Shown one piece after another: positions 20,201 to 27,227 of a stretch of 64,000 nt of DNA. The notes below the pieces were generated by a model, which had not been told where the DNA came from, did no database searches, and saw only the letters and a list, made by a program, of their open reading frames with translations. Numbering within the stretch: position 1 is the stretch's first letter; each line of letters starts with the position of its first letter. The DNA is from Oscillospiraceae bacterium. Lineage in GTDB: Bacteria > Bacillota > Clostridia > Oscillospirales > Ruminococcaceae. The position numbers were made by a program, and so were the translations under genes. Location: assembly GCA_031266415.1 (NCBI GenBank), contig JAISBB010000001.1, forward strand, positions 62,001 to 126,000, in the 5' to 3' direction.

Positions 20201-20659
20201 ATTGTAATCATTTGCCAATATCCTTCTGGGAAGCTCTCCAGCCATACAAGCGGAAAGGCAAATCAACCCATTGTGATATTTTTGAAGTAATTCCTTATCA
20301 ATACGCGGCTTAACATAAAATCCTTCGGTAAAAGAAAGCGAAACCATCTTTATTAAATTTTTATAACCCTCGTTATCTTTGCACAGCAAAATCAAGTGAT
20401 TACTTTTTCCATCTAATTTAAATTCTTTATCAAACCTTGTTCGTTGCGCCACATAAACTTCACAACCAATTAATGGTTTTATTCCCTCTTTTTTCGCAGC
20501 TTTATAAAAATCAATAACACCGTACATCACACCGTGGTCTGTAATTGCAGATGCAACCTGCTGTAACTCCTTTGTTCGCGTAACAATTTGATTTATCCTG
20601 CAAGCGCCATCCAACAAACTAAATTCACTGTGAAGATGAAGATTTGCAAATTTTTCCAT
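17219..20659 (-). CDS. dnaE: DNA polymerase III alpha subunit, DnaE type
   Basis: 1146 aa replicative polymerase. N-terminal PHP domain (NLHLHSEFSLLDGACRI, ITDHGVMYG, GCEVYVA); palm aspartates in SMPDFDIDFCYERR and LLKMDFLGLK; GPGRGSGAGSLVAY finger region; HhH and C-terminal OB fold (ATIVGVVVSVQRIL). It resembles the DnaE that in low-GC Gram-positives works with PolC; whether PolC exists cannot be seen here. A short in-frame tandem repeat (EEFSIK EEFSIA) lies in the linker near residue 930. Confidence 0.96.
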   Translation of the reverse strand: MEKFANLHLHSEFSLLDGACRINQIVTRTKELQQVASAITDHGVMYGVIDFYKAAKKEGIKPLIGCEVYVAQRTRFDKEFKLDGKSNHLILLCKDNEGYKNLIKMVSLSFTEGFYVKPRIDKELLQKYHNGLICLSACMAGELPRRILANDYNEALNVAQFYKGLFGGDYYLELQNYNTPECQIINEHLIKLSKQLEIKAVATNDVHYIKKEDYNMHMVLLCIQTNSTVDAPNMKFSSDEFYMKSESQMYEAFNEFPEAVFNTMEVVEKCDIDFEFHITKLPSFEISGEETNEHFFVKLCQDGLARIYGENCDQSLKDRLEYEISVIKSMGYVDYFLIVMDFVKYAKENGIPVGPGRGSGAGSLVAYCIGITGIDPIKYSLFFERFLNPERISMPDFDIDFCYERRQEVIDYVISKYGEDHVSQIATFGTMAAKLAIRDVARAMNFSYSLADSVAKLIPTEIGISIEKSISIVPELKEMYETNPEVKEIIDMAMKLEGMPRHCSTHAAGVVITKEPVDTIVPLQKIQENIITQFPMVTLDELGLLKMDFLGLKCLTVISDTEKLIKKKKPEFCIESISYEETDVFKMLSLGLGKGVFQFEASSGIRQVLINLKPESIEDIMAIVALFRPGPIDSIPTYIKNKENKKGIRYKHMLLQPILEVTYGCIVYQEQVMEIFRKLAGYSYAGADLVRRAMAKKKADVLEKERHNFIYGKEGKGSILCVGAIANGVPEKVANEIFDDMSSFASYAFNKSHAAAYATISYQTAYLKCFYPYEYFASLFTSVAYNQDKLKEYVAECAKLKIKVLPPDINASGAEFRVEGEQIRFGLFAVKSAGRKFVEQVGKQQQVAKFKNFRNFCERMYGFDLNKRAVENLVKAGCFDSLGETRKELLGCFEQILDNVGNDAKSKVKGQISLFGVTEEEVKVNSCKEEFSIKEEFSIAELANLEKESLGIYLSSHPLSKYEGKLDKSRISEISALESSETATIVGVVVSVQRILTRGGEEMAFCVAEDQTASIELVLFPKVYNPFRHLVNTGAIVVATGKVEAKEESTPKILVLKLQTLEEFLLMPQSTTRKGLYLKIDTMDSPSYKKVENLLEIFNGTTKVYMLFEGEKNAKLVPNRLWIAQNLTLIEELGKILGEKNVRFVD
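17843..17878. repeat. 18-bp perfect tandem repeat inside dnaE
   Basis: AATAGAGAACTCTTCCTT occurs twice in tandem, adding six in-frame codons (EEFSIK then EEFSIA) to the linker between the HhH and OB domains of DnaE. Reading frame is kept, consistent with recent replication slippage in a tolerant linker. Confidence 0.9.
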
Positions 20660-20768
20660 TCAAACACCCTTGCCTTACAAATTTTAAAAAAATAACCACT
20701 CTCGTCGTAAATCACAATACGACAAAAGCAGTTTATAACAAACTAACAAATTCCAAACCCTAGCACCT

Positions 20769-21665
20769 TTAAGTTAACCCAAGACTTTCAAAAAGTTGTT
20801 TTTTGTTCCGCCAACCTTCTTTTACTTTTACCCAGCACTGTAAATTTACTTTCCGCCCTAAAAAAAAAACGATTTCTAGCCGACTTTCTGTTGCTATTTT
20901 TTTTAACATCTCTCCGTTTTTTCCAATAATAATCCCCTTATGATTTTTTTTATCACACAAAATATGAACATCAATATCAATTAATTCGGATTTTGACCTC
21001 TTTTTTATTTTTTCAGTTACCACAGCAACCGAATGAGGGACTTCTTCGCTAAGATTCATCAAAATTCGCTCACGAACTATTTCCGCAACAATAAACTTCT
21101 CTGGCTGATTTGTTACAGAACCTTCTGGGAAAAAATGCGGTCCTTTTGTTGAGTAACTTTCAAACACATTTAATAAATCCGCAATTCCATCGCCAGTGAA
21201 AGCAGAAACGGGAATAATTTCACTAAAATCGTATTCCGTTTTAAATAATTCCATCCGATGCAGAATTTTAGATTTATCTTTAAGTTTATCGATTTTTGAG
21301 AGAATTAAAATCACTTTTTGCTTCTGTTTTTGAATTTCGTTTAACAAAGTCAACTCAGAACTGGCTATTTTATCTCCAATTGCTTCTGCAACAAACGCGA
21401 CCAAATCAACATCAGAAATCGACTTAAACACCTGCGAAACCATGTAATTGCCTAATTGCGTTTTTGGCTTGCACAAACCTGGCGTATCTGTAAATACAAA
21501 CTGCATCTTGCCAGTTGTTAAAACTCCAGATATGCGCATTCGCGTTGTTTGAGGTTTGTTTGTTACAATAGCAATCTTCGCCCCAATTAAACGGTTCAAT
21601 AAAGATGACTTGCCAACATTTGGCTTGCCAACAATTGCAATAAATGCCGCTTGTGTATCCCCCAT
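20769..21665 (-). CDS. era: GTPase Era, 16S rRNA assembly factor
   Basis: 298 aa. G1 GKPNVGKSSLLN, G3 DTPG, and a C-terminal KH domain (IIIGKNGEMLKKIATESRLEI) that binds the 3' end of 16S rRNA. The G4 motif reads SKID rather than NKxD, an uncommon change at the base-specificity Asn. It follows ybeY with a 9-base gap, the usual pairing of 16S maturation factors. Confidence 0.96.
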   Translation of the reverse strand: MGDTQAAFIAIVGKPNVGKSSLLNRLIGAKIAIVTNKPQTTRMRISGVLTTGKMQFVFTDTPGLCKPKTQLGNYMVSQVFKSISDVDLVAFVAEAIGDKIASSELTLLNEIQKQKQKVILILSKIDKLKDKSKILHRMELFKTEYDFSEIIPVSAFTGDGIADLLNVFESYSTKGPHFFPEGSVTNQPEKFIVAEIVRERILMNLSEEVPHSVAVVTEKIKKRSKSELIDIDVHILCDKKNHKGIIIGKNGEMLKKIATESRLEIVFFLGRKVNLQCWVKVKEGWRNKKQLFESLGLT

Positions 21666-21674
21666 TACTTCAAA

Positions 21675-22187
21675 TCACACTTTCAAGAACTTACTCACAG
21701 GCGAAATTTCGTGCACACAAAGCCCCACTTTAGTAATAATTTCTCTCTCTTTTTCTCTCATAATGTCGGCTTCTTTTATGCTTCGTTCGTGGTCATAACC
21801 CAAAATATGCAAAACTCCATGCACAGTTAAGAACCCTATTTCTCTCTCAAATGAATGATTATAAACATCAGCTTGCATTTTTGCCATTTCTATAGATATG
21901 ACAACATCTCCCAACATGGTGCAACCTGTTTCAAGATTTTTTTCATAAACCCCTCCCTCTCCCAAGGGGAAAGCAAGAACATCTGTTGGCAAATCAATGT
22001 TACGATATTCTCTATTAAGTTCTTGTATCTGCACGTCGTTAAGGAAAGTTACGCTAAGTTCTGCTGGTGGCTTTACTTGCTCTTCTCTTAAAACTGCATT
22101 GCAACATCTTCTGATTAGTAATTGCAAACCTGTGGGAATTTTAATTCGTTTTTGTTTATTTGCTACGATTATTTTATACACTCTCAC
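21675..22187 (-). CDS. ybeY: endoribonuclease YbeY
   Basis: 170 aa. The zinc-binding HGVLHILGYDH motif is intact near residue 125, preceded by NREYRNIDLPTDVLAFPL, both typical. YbeY processes rRNA 3' ends and takes part in ribosome quality control. It is upstream of era in the same orientation and downstream of two tRNA genes that may share its transcript. Confidence 0.95.
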   Translation of the reverse strand: MRVYKIIVANKQKRIKIPTGLQLLIRRCCNAVLREEQVKPPAELSVTFLNDVQIQELNREYRNIDLPTDVLAFPLGEGGVYEKNLETGCTMLGDVVISIEMAKMQADVYNHSFEREIGFLTVHGVLHILGYDHERSIKEADIMREKEREIITKVGLCVHEISPVSKFLKV

Positions 22188-22245
22188 TTGCTAAATCCCT
22201 CCATAAAAAAGTAGAAACATTAAAAAAACCCACCAAAAACCACAA

Positions 22246-22322
22246 TGGTCCGAGTGGCGGGATTCGAACCCACGACCTCTAGAACCCCATTCTAGCGCGC
22301 TACCAAACTGTGCCACACCCGG
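22246..22322 (-). tRNA. trnP: tRNA-Pro (anticodon GGG)
   Basis: 77-nt minus-strand cloverleaf: acceptor CCGGGTG/CACTCGG, discriminator A, encoded CCA, D-arm with AGTTTGGTAGC, anticodon stem CTAGA/TCTAG with loop ATGGGGT giving anticodon GGG (codons CCC and CCU), T-arm GTGGGTTCGAATCCCGC. It lies 24 bases after tRNA-Thr. Confidence 0.94.
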
Positions 22323-22346
22323 ATTTTAACAGACGCCAAATTTTAT

Positions 22347-22422
22347 TGGAGCTGATGAGCAGATTCGAACTGCCGACCTCTTCCTTACCAAGGAAGTGCT
22401 CTGCCTGCTGAGCTACATCAGC
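22347..22422 (-). tRNA. trnT: tRNA-Thr (anticodon GGT)
   Basis: 76-nt cloverleaf: acceptor GCTGATG/CATCAGC, discriminator T, encoded CCA, anticodon stem CTTCC/GGAAG with loop TTGGTAA giving GGT (codons ACC and ACU), T-arm GGCAGTTCGAATCTGCT. First gene of the tRNA pair, with its own promoter. Confidence 0.95.
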
Positions 22423-22447
22423 ACGGCCCTCTTTTACAACCTCAACG

Positions 22448-22476
22448 ATTATACACTATCTTCTAAATAAATACAA
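22448..22476 (-). promoter_or_regulatory. promoter of the tRNA-Thr/tRNA-Pro unit
   Basis: Minus strand: TTGTAT, 17 bp, perfect TATAAT, ending 26 bases before tRNA-Thr. No clear terminator follows tRNA-Pro, so ybeY and era may be partly transcribed from here. Confidence 0.7.
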
Positions 22477-22519
22477 CTATCTAAGATTAATTTAAAAAAT
22501 TCTGCCCCGCTCCAAAAAA

Positions 22520-22672
22520 TTAGCACAAAATCCGATTTTTAATGTAAATTCGGTCTGCAATTTTCATAATAAACCTCATTCACTAAATAAAAATCAATTC
22601 ATCATTAGTCTCTTTATAATTTAATATCTTCCTACAGCAGGTAGTCTAACACTCAATTTTGGTTTTAGTCAA
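22520..22672 (-). other. spacer with possible promoter and 15-codon ORF
   Basis: The gap between the tRNAs and the S9 peptidase contains, on the minus strand, TTGACT-18 bp-TAGACT (22643-22672), a TGAGGT ribosome-binding site, then an ATG (22567) opening MKIADRIYIKNRILC and a stop at 22520. An imperfect stem (CCGAATTT/AAAATCGG, 22532-22553) overlaps the ORF and a T run follows the stop. This could be a small RNA or leader peptide gene; chance is not excluded. The rest of the gap shows nothing. Confidence 0.3.
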
Positions 22673-22761
22673 TAATAAACCATGTCGACTTCGACTTATT
22701 TAGTTAAAATTTCACACCTTTTGTATGTTTTTTTATTGAATGAATTCCCCAATCACACAAA

Positions 22762-25194
22762 TCAAGCAGCCAATTTTTCTCCAGGTTTTAAATCTAAGTG
22801 TTTTATAATAAATTTTCTTAATAAAGTGTAAAAATCTAGCAAATTTTTTGAATGACTAAACCCATGACCTTCGTTTTCCCGGACCATGTAAATTACATCT
22901 GCATTTCTATTCCACAAACTCTTCCAAACCCTATCTGATTCATCTCTTTTAACTCTAGTGTCATTAGCACCGTGCACTAATAAAAGTGGCTTGGTTATAT
23001 TATCCAAATGATAATATGGAGAGACCGCTTTTAATTCGTTTGCATCTTTCACGGGATCTCCAATATGGAAATTATCTGCTGAACGTCCGTATAGCCAATC
23101 ATCTTTAAAATTTGAGAGATGGGAAACAATATCAGAAATGCCGCATTTATCAACACCACAAGCATAAAGATTTGGCGTGAAAGCAAGGCCCCAAAGCACA
23201 GAAAATCCCCCAAACGAGGCCCCATAAATACAAATGCGATCTTTATTTGCAACTCCTTTTTTAATAAGCCATTTTGTACCATCTACAATATCATATTGCA
23301 TTGTTGTACCCCATTGCTTATTTCCTAAATTCATAAATTTATGACCACGTCCAGTTGAACCTCTGAAATTTATTTGAAAAACAGCACAGCCCAATCTTCT
23401 AAAAAATTCTGATAGACTCGAAGTTACCCACATATCACAACTTTGTGGTCCACCATGCACCATAACTACTGTTGGCAGATTTTCTGGCGCTTTTCCGCTT
23501 GGCAAACTTAAATAACCCTCTATTTTTATTCCGTCACGGGCTACATATGAAATTGGTATCATTTGCGTACAAAAAATCCAATTGGTCAAATATTTGTCGT
23601 CTTTTTCTTCTTCCGTGGCATCAACATACCACAAATTCCCAGTTACATGATCATAACCATATTTTGCACCGTTTCCACATGGCAATTCTCTTTGCAGTGT
23701 ATATATTTCTAAATCACTAGAAATGTCCAAAACTCTAACTTCGCTAAAACCCAATTTTTCTTTCACGGTATTCAATGCATTTTGAACTTTTGGCACTAAT
23801 CCTGCAGATTTAAAAGTTTTGGCATAATATTGCACAACTAACGGCACACCTGTTCCAAAATCACAAACTATTTTTCCGTAATCCACGTTCAAACCAGCAT
23901 CAAGAGTATCATAGTTGAAATCTTCAAATAGCACCTTTAATTTCCCTGTACGCAAATCCAAAGCCACTGGACAAATTGTTTGCGTGCTATTGTCAGAAAG
24001 CCCATATAATTTTAAACCATCTTCACTCACAAACAGCGGAATAAATCGGCGCCAATGATTTGTTTTAAAAATCAAGTCTTCGGCATACGTTTCTCTATCC
24101 TGCATATATACTTTTGCATTTTCCCCATGATTGCCTTCGTCAATTACCTTAATACGATTAGCACTGTCACCTGGGATACTTAAGTAAAATGGTAAAAATT
24201 TCTCACTGGGAATTTCATCCGGGATCATTTCCCCAGATTCAACATCAATTGCGTCGTAAACATACGCACGCACTGCTTTGTCGTAATGGGAAACACACAT
24301 GTAATACATGTCACCTTTCCACAGCTGCCCCTCAAAATGATAGCTACATTTTTTCGGAGTTGGTGTAAGATCTTTTTCCCTCTTTCCATTAAATCTAGAC
24401 ATCCAAATATGGTTACACTCATCATAACCATCATCTCTCACATAAAACAAATAGTTACCATTGTCGCCCCATATCACACGAGTAACATCCGAAGTAGTTG
24501 CGCTAGAAACCCTCCTTATTGACTTCGTAATAGAATTATAAACAAAAACATTAAAAACCCCTGACCATTCCGCCAAAAAAGCACCATATTTTCCATCAGG
24601 TGACCAAGTGTAATCACTTTTTTCTTTAGGAACAAAAACTAATTCCTGCAATGGCAGTTCCAGATCTGTTGTTAAACTAAAATACTTAGCTCTTTCATTC
24701 CTTATTTCTTCGAAAATATTTATCGCAACACTCCAACTAAATATATCTGTGATTTTTTTTGTTTCTGGAATACTCCCATTGTGCTGAAACCACCAAAACC
24801 AGTTTTCAATATTCACATCAACACAAAGTCTCGTCATTTTAAACAAAAATTCTATTGCGTCTCCCAATGAAACATTTTTATCAGGGGAGGCAAATGAAGA
24901 AAGTCCATCAAGTAACCCTCTCTCTTCTGCCTGTCTCAAAGGAGAAACAGCGTCTTCAAACGCAAATAAAAACGTACTCATTGCTAAAAAACTAGGCCAT
25001 TTAACAACCTTTGTAAGATACTCTTTTTCTATTTTCTTGTTTTTGCTTAAGAGTTCATATGACCTGGTTTTTTCTGGAACTTGAATATGTGTAATTGCAT
25101 CAATTTCTTCTGCCGCCACAAAACCAACCAGCAACTGGAAAACTAATAACAAAGATAAAGTTAAACCTAAAGACGCCTTTTTCAACATTCGCAT
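22762..25194 (-). CDS. secreted prolyl oligopeptidase family (S9) peptidase
   Basis: 810 aa from the ATG at 25194, which follows AGAGGTGAT; the tracked start adds 12 codons. A signal peptide (MRMLKKASLGLTLSLLL to about AEE) indicates export. Residues ~190-500 have beta-propeller repeats such as SPDGKYGAFLAEW. The C-terminal alpha/beta hydrolase has the Ser nucleophile in GASFGGFSVLWG, Asp in HGANDTRVK and His in NEGHGFSHSKN, so it should be active on peptides. No anchor motif is seen. It is monocistronic. Substrates are unknown; peptide scavenging or host interaction is inference. Confidence 0.88.
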   Translation of the reverse strand: MRMLKKASLGLTLSLLLVFQLLVGFVAAEEIDAITHIQVPEKTRSYELLSKNKKIEKEYLTKVVKWPSFLAMSTFLFAFEDAVSPLRQAEERGLLDGLSSFASPDKNVSLGDAIEFLFKMTRLCVDVNIENWFWWFQHNGSIPETKKITDIFSWSVAINIFEEIRNERAKYFSLTTDLELPLQELVFVPKEKSDYTWSPDGKYGAFLAEWSGVFNVFVYNSITKSIRRVSSATTSDVTRVIWGDNGNYLFYVRDDGYDECNHIWMSRFNGKREKDLTPTPKKCSYHFEGQLWKGDMYYMCVSHYDKAVRAYVYDAIDVESGEMIPDEIPSEKFLPFYLSIPGDSANRIKVIDEGNHGENAKVYMQDRETYAEDLIFKTNHWRRFIPLFVSEDGLKLYGLSDNSTQTICPVALDLRTGKLKVLFEDFNYDTLDAGLNVDYGKIVCDFGTGVPLVVQYYAKTFKSAGLVPKVQNALNTVKEKLGFSEVRVLDISSDLEIYTLQRELPCGNGAKYGYDHVTGNLWYVDATEEEKDDKYLTNWIFCTQMIPISYVARDGIKIEGYLSLPSGKAPENLPTVVMVHGGPQSCDMWVTSSLSEFFRRLGCAVFQINFRGSTGRGHKFMNLGNKQWGTTMQYDIVDGTKWLIKKGVANKDRICIYGASFGGFSVLWGLAFTPNLYACGVDKCGISDIVSHLSNFKDDWLYGRSADNFHIGDPVKDANELKAVSPYYHLDNITKPLLLVHGANDTRVKRDESDRVWKSLWNRNADVIYMVRENEGHGFSHSKNLLDFYTLLRKFIIKHLDLKPGEKLAA

Positions 25195-25247
25195 CAATTC
25201 ATCACCTCTCATCACCTCGCAAAACCTCACACTTAAATTTATGTATA

Positions 25248-25256
25248 ATTATATCA
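25248..25256 (-). promoter_or_regulatory. extended -10 promoter of the S9 peptidase gene
   Basis: Minus strand TGATATAAT, a TGn extended -10 with perfect TATAAT, about 55 bases before the start codon. No good -35 is visible, which is common with extended -10 promoters. Between it and the infC promoter (25406) nothing else is recognised. Confidence 0.45.
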
Positions 25257-25405
25257 TATTTTAGATAAAAATGTGCGCCTATAAGAAAATCTTAGCTATC
25301 ACGCACATTTTTATTTGTTAATTATACTGAGTTTTTCATTAAATATTAATAAATTACTTAGAGCACCCAATAAGCGCTGCAAAATTGAAAAATAGACCAA
25401 CACCC

Positions 25406-25434
25406 TTGACATCTGCAAATCCATATGCTAGAAT
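25406..25434 (+). promoter_or_regulatory. promoter of infC-rpmI-rplT
   Basis: Perfect TTGACA, 17 bp, TAGAAT on the plus strand. It leaves a leader of about 190 nt before the infC start, as expected for the autoregulated IF3/L35/L20 operon. Confidence 0.8.
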
Positions 25435-25439
25435 CAAAG

Positions 25440-25610
25440 GCAAAAGCGATAAGAGAAAATTCGGTTCTCACCTTCAGATGTAGGAGCATTTGCTTTCGAG
25501 CGGAGGTCGTTTCAAGGGGCTTTTGTTCTTAATTTTGCTTTGAAAAATTTGAAAGAGTGTGAACCAGTAAGTTGGAGTTCACACTCTTCTTGTTGTTAAA
25601 GTTGATTCAG
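25440..25610 (+). promoter_or_regulatory. structured infC leader with 12-bp attenuator-like hairpin
   Basis: The leader holds a GAGAA/TTCTC stem near the 5' end and a perfect 12-bp hairpin (AAGAGTGTGAAC at 25553-25564 with GTTCACACTCTT at 25577-25588, 12-nt loop), followed by a weak T-rich CTTGTTGTT. In low-GC Gram-positives L20 represses this operon through a leader that controls premature termination; position and structure fit, but I cannot confirm the L20-binding element by eye. Confidence 0.55.
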
Positions 25611-25626
25611 CCGGAGGTGTTTAAAT

Positions 25627-26139
25627 ATTAGCACAAAGAATTTGCAGATAAATGGAGAAATAAAAGATGAAAAAATTAGGCTTGTTGGCTTTAAAGACTT
25701 AGAAGATTCTGTTATACCAACAGCAAAAGCAATGGAACTGGCAGAAAAAAACAACTTAGACCTCGTTAAAATCGCACCCAATGCAACCCCGCCAGTTTGC
25801 CGCATAATAGATTACGGCAAGTTTTGCTTTGAGCAAACCAAAAAAGAACGTGAGTCAAAGAAGAAGCAAAAAACTGTAGAAGTGAAAGAAATTCGGCTTT
25901 CACTGAGTATAGATGCAAGTGATTTAATAACAAAAGTAAAAAACGCAATAAAATTTTTAAAAGCCGGCAACAAAGTCAAAGTCAGCATTAGATTCCGCGG
26001 CCGTGAAGTTGTACACACAAAACTGGGAGAGAATCTTTTGCAGCAGTTCGCAGAAAAATGCAGCGAACATGGTGCCCCAGAACGGGTACCAAAAGCAGAA
26101 GGCCGCAGCATAATTATGTTTCTTTCGGGCAAGCGCTGA
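25627..26139 (+). CDS. infC: translation initiation factor IF-3, rare ATT start
   Basis: IF-3 discriminates against non-initiator tRNA and weak start codons. The N-domain (LQINGEIKDEKIRLV, IAPNATPPVCRIIDYGKF) and C-domain (KEIRLSLSIDASDLITKVKNA, GRSIIMFLSGKR) are complete. The track starts at a TTG inside the conserved N-terminus; an ATT at 25627, seven bases after GGAGGTG, gives MSTKNLQINGEI, 170 aa, and is the likely start. An AUU start lets IF-3 repress its own translation, known for E. coli infC. Confidence 0.93.
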   Translation: MSTKNLQINGEIKDEKIRLVGFKDLEDSVIPTAKAMELAEKNNLDLVKIAPNATPPVCRIIDYGKFCFEQTKKERESKKKQKTVEVKEIRLSLSIDASDLITKVKNAIKFLKAGNKVKVSIRFRGREVVHTKLGENLLQQFAEKCSEHGAPERVPKAEGRSIIMFLSGKR

Positions 26140-26159
26140 AAATGAAAGGGTGTTTTTAA

Positions 26160-26363
26160 TTGACTTATAAAATCAAAACAAACAAAAGCGCAAAAAAACG
26201 ATTTAAATTTTCAAAAACAGGGAAAATAAAACGAGTTTCCGCAAATCGCGGGCACCTATTAACAAAAAGAACCAGCAAGCGCAAACGACATTTAAGGAAG
26301 GCAACATATGCAGATAAAACCAACGTTAAAGCAATTAAGCTGTTAATTCCATATGGGAACTAA
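26160..26363 (+). CDS. rpmI: 50S ribosomal protein L35
   Basis: 67 aa. KIKTNKSAKKRFKFSKTGKIKR, ANRGHLLTKRTSKRKRHLRK are L35. TTG start after AAAGGGTG, 20 bases downstream of infC. Confidence 0.96.
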   Translation: MTYKIKTNKSAKKRFKFSKTGKIKRVSANRGHLLTKRTSKRKRHLRKATYADKTNVKAIKLLIPYGN

Positions 26364-26394
26364 CAACCAAGAAGTTTTATTTGGAGGGTAAAAA

Positions 26395-26757
26395 ATGGCG
26401 CGAATAAAAACTGGCATATTATCGCACAAAAGAAGAAAAAAAATCCTAAAACTTTCCAAAGGTTATTACGGCGCAAAAAGTAAACAATTTAGAACGGCCA
26501 AGCAAACTGTAATGAGAGCGGGACTTCACGCATATATTGGTAGAAAAAATAAAAAACGCGATTTTAGGCGCCTTTGGATTTTGCGGATTTCAGCAGCTTG
26601 CAAATTAAACAACACTAATTACTCCAGATTCATAAATGGACTAAAAAAATCCGGCACAGAACTTAACCGCAAAATGCTCTCTGAGATTGCTGTTGCTGAC
26701 CCCCAAGGGTTCTTGCAATTAGTTGAAAAATCAAAAACAGGAGCGCAAAATCCGTGA
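26395..26757 (+). CDS. rplT: 50S ribosomal protein L20
   Basis: 120 aa. The basic N-terminal arm (SHKRRKKILKLSKGYYGAKSKQFRTAKQ) and globular domain (LHAYIGRKNKKRDFRRLWILRISAACK) are typical of this assembly factor and operon repressor. GGAGGG precedes the ATG. A 19-bp piece of its 3' coding end is duplicated just past the terminator. Confidence 0.97.
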   Translation: MARIKTGILSHKRRKKILKLSKGYYGAKSKQFRTAKQTVMRAGLHAYIGRKNKKRDFRRLWILRISAACKLNNTNYSRFINGLKKSGTELNRKMLSEIAVADPQGFLQLVEKSKTGAQNP

Positions 26758-26764
26758 CAAAACG

Positions 26765-26799
26765 AAACCCTTTGAGATTATTAACTCAGAGGGTTTTTT
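26765..26799 (+). terminator. rho-independent terminator after rplT
   Basis: Twelve-bp stem AAACCCTTTGAG with CTCAGAGGGTTT (one G-T pair), 8-nt loop, then a run of T. It begins 8 bases after the rplT stop. Confidence 0.92.
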
Positions 26800-26800
26800 A

Positions 26801-26819
26801 CAATTAGTTGAAAAATCAA
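26801..26819. repeat. copy of the rplT 3' coding end
   Basis: CAATTAGTTGAAAAATCAA at 26801-26819 is identical to 26716-26734 inside rplT (codons for QLVEKSK), and the bases before both copies (AGGGTT...) are also alike. The second copy supplies the stop codon of the convergent gene at 26816, so the duplication reshaped that gene's 3' end. Confidence 0.85.
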
Positions 26820-27175
26820 TCGCCAGCATCATACAGGCTGCGGATTTGTGACAAATCTCTTTCGATTTCAGATTCCGACAAACATTTAGCCTCGCGAAGT
26901 TTGTTGTAGCCATCTAATGCAAATATAAGTCGGCGAATGTTCGGAGCCTTTGAAACTGCAGAAAAAATCCAAGCACGCGCTTCTTCTGTTTGGTTTTGTT
27001 TTAATAAATCAAGTAGCTTTAATTCTAAAAATTTCTCATGCATTGGGTCAGAGGCTTCTTTTTCATCTTCATATTTCTTAAAGATTTTTTTTATCGCTTC
27101 GGAACCAAAAATCACAGCTGCTATGGTTTTGCACAAAGCTTCAATTTGGGCCTCTAAGTAATCATGCTTAAGCAC
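26816..27175 (-). CDS. small helical protein, DUF6483-like
   Basis: 119 aa from a GTG at 27175, nine bases after AAGGGAG; the tracked ATG at 27247 would overlap the upstream gene. The protein (MLKHDYLEAQIEALCKTIAAVIF at the start, then DPMHEKFLELKLLDLLKQNQTEEA) is all-helical with a TPR-like C-terminal half. The N-terminus resembles uncharacterised small Firmicutes proteins of the DUF6483 kind, an assignment from memory. No function can be given. It may be co-transcribed with the TIM-barrel gene upstream. Confidence 0.65.
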   Translation of the reverse strand: MLKHDYLEAQIEALCKTIAAVIFGSEAIKKIFKKYEDEKEASDPMHEKFLELKLLDLLKQNQTEEARAWIFSAVSKAPNIRRLIFALDGYNKLREAKCLSESEIERDLSQIRSLYDAGD

Positions 27176-27227
27176 ACACATCATCTCCCTTACATCTATC
27201 ACCAGCATGTGAGAACTAAAAAGCATC

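Noticed and set aside
20660-20768. GTCGTA/TACGAC hairpin between era and dnaE as a terminator
   Set aside because: The stem is only 6 bp and the T run begins about 11 bases later, so it does not fit a rho-independent terminator.
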